A stretch of DNA of 21,542 bases, taken from Larix sibirica (taxonomy: Eukaryota; Streptophyta; Pinopsida; Pinales; Pinaceae). Shown here piece by piece: positions 21,132 to 21,542 of this stretch. The number at the start of each line of letters is the position of its first letter. Within the stretch, counting starts at the first letter, position 1. The stretch spans positions 30,858-52,399 of the forward strand of contig NWUY0300010586.1 of the NCBI GenBank assembly GCA_004151065.3. The letters run 5' to 3'. The notes beneath the pieces were generated by a model. It did no database searches, had not been told where the DNA came from, and worked only from the letters and a program-made list of their open reading frames with translations. Position numbers and translations under genes: made by a program.

Positions 21132-21542
21132 CTACCAAGAAATATTTATGATAGTACCTTTAGAGAGAGGAGCTCCTAGATACTTAGAAGGAAGAGATCC
21201 TCTGGAAAATTCCAAGATCCTGAGAATATTCCGCTGTGTTATACCTGAAATGTTGAAGAAAAACACTTGAGGATTGTCAGGATTAACAGCAAGCCCAGAA
21301 GCCTTTGCAAAAAGATTTAAACTTTTTTTAAAGGCTCGAGCTTCTTGCACTGAAGGGTGCCCCAATAACATCGTATCATCTATGAATTGTTGATGCATTT
21401 GTTTATCAATTCCTGCATGAAGATGAAGACCTTGAATCTCACCAACTTCATATTGGTGTTGGAGGATCCTACTGAGCCCTTCAGCAGCAAGAATGAAAAG
21501 AAAGGGGGACAGAGGGTCCCCTTGTCTGATGCCCCTGGAAGA
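21132..21542 (-). pseudogene. LINE reverse transcriptase, palm with FIDD motif (partial)
   Basis: One frame is open from the window edge to a TAG at 21132-21134. It begins with SSRGIRQGDPLSPFLF, the RT motif that precedes the catalytic site in LINEs and group II-like RTs. QQFIDDTMLLG follows (Asp pair at about 21375-21380), carrying two of the three catalytic aspartates. Most plant L1 elements have FADD here, so the Ile is a variant. GLAVNPDNPQVFFFN and LPSKYLGAPLSKG match the usual block that continues into the thumb. The stop falls within the conserved W-x-DLLEK region, where a Trp is likely in the parent. The first Asp of the active site and all upstream domains are off the window. Confidence 0.92.

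Larger units (their letters stand above)
17769..21542 (-). mobile_element. Degenerate L1-type LINE, 5'-truncated by the window edge
   Basis: This is a non-LTR retrotransposon read from right to left. In order on the minus strand it has the distal RT palm with FIDD, RT thumb/connection, a zf-RVT zinc finger, RNase H, about 310 codons of further coding-like sequence, a 3' untranslated region of about 380 bp and a short A-tail (T run at 17769-17776 on +). Plant L1 elements with a C-terminal RNase H domain are a known lineage. At least three frameshifts and many stops, several of them TAG where Gln would be expected, show it is inactive. The endonuclease, the N-terminal part of RT and ORF1 would lie to the right of 21542. 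Confidence 0.9.

Overview
The window looks like nuclear DNA from a land plant with a large, repeat-rich genome. The signs are AT-rich intergenic sequence, a decayed Copia-type LTR retrotransposon, a decayed L1-type LINE carrying an RNase H domain, and a broken copy of a plant sorting nexin 2 (SNX2)-type gene. A gymnosperm is possible, but the sequence does not prove it. I see no intact host protein-coding gene, no rRNA or tRNA gene and no CRISPR array.

Layout. Positions 1-31 are unique left flank. Positions 32-8032 (copy A) recur at 8034-16034 (copy B) at a constant offset of 8002. No indel or mismatch was found in the segments compared, and the two copies are separated by one ambiguous base, n, at 8033. 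This looks much more like two overlapping contigs left unmerged across a one-base gap than a real tandem duplication. Everything listed for 32-8032 is therefore probably one locus counted twice, and collapsing it leaves about 13.5 kb.

Inside the repeated unit, most sequence is unassignable AT-rich intergenic DNA. It also holds a GC-richer unidentified block (about 953-1400), a degenerate CATCA-rich minisatellite (about 1445-1690), a Copia-type LTR candidate (4483-5087) and, close behind it, a frameshifted Copia RNase H remnant (5218-5810). Short direct repeats lie near 6.1 and 6.6 kb.

From 16035 rightward the sequence is single copy. A pair of 34-bp direct repeats, each with a 7-bp hairpin, lies at 16061-16131. 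An SNX2-like pseudogene with a recognisable PX domain follows on the + strand (16302-about 16860). An unidentified minus-strand reading frame with two hydrophobic segments lies at about 16788-17361.

The right end (about 17769-21542) is a minus-strand LINE that runs off the window. It has the distal part of the reverse transcriptase, a thumb/connection region, a zf-RVT zinc finger, an RNase H domain keeping all four acidic residues, then an unusual stretch of about 310 codons of coding-like sequence, a 3' untranslated region with a hairpin, and a short poly-A tail. Multiple stops and frameshifts show that it is dead. The genes do not form a pathway; the region is a graveyard of mobile elements plus one gene fragment.
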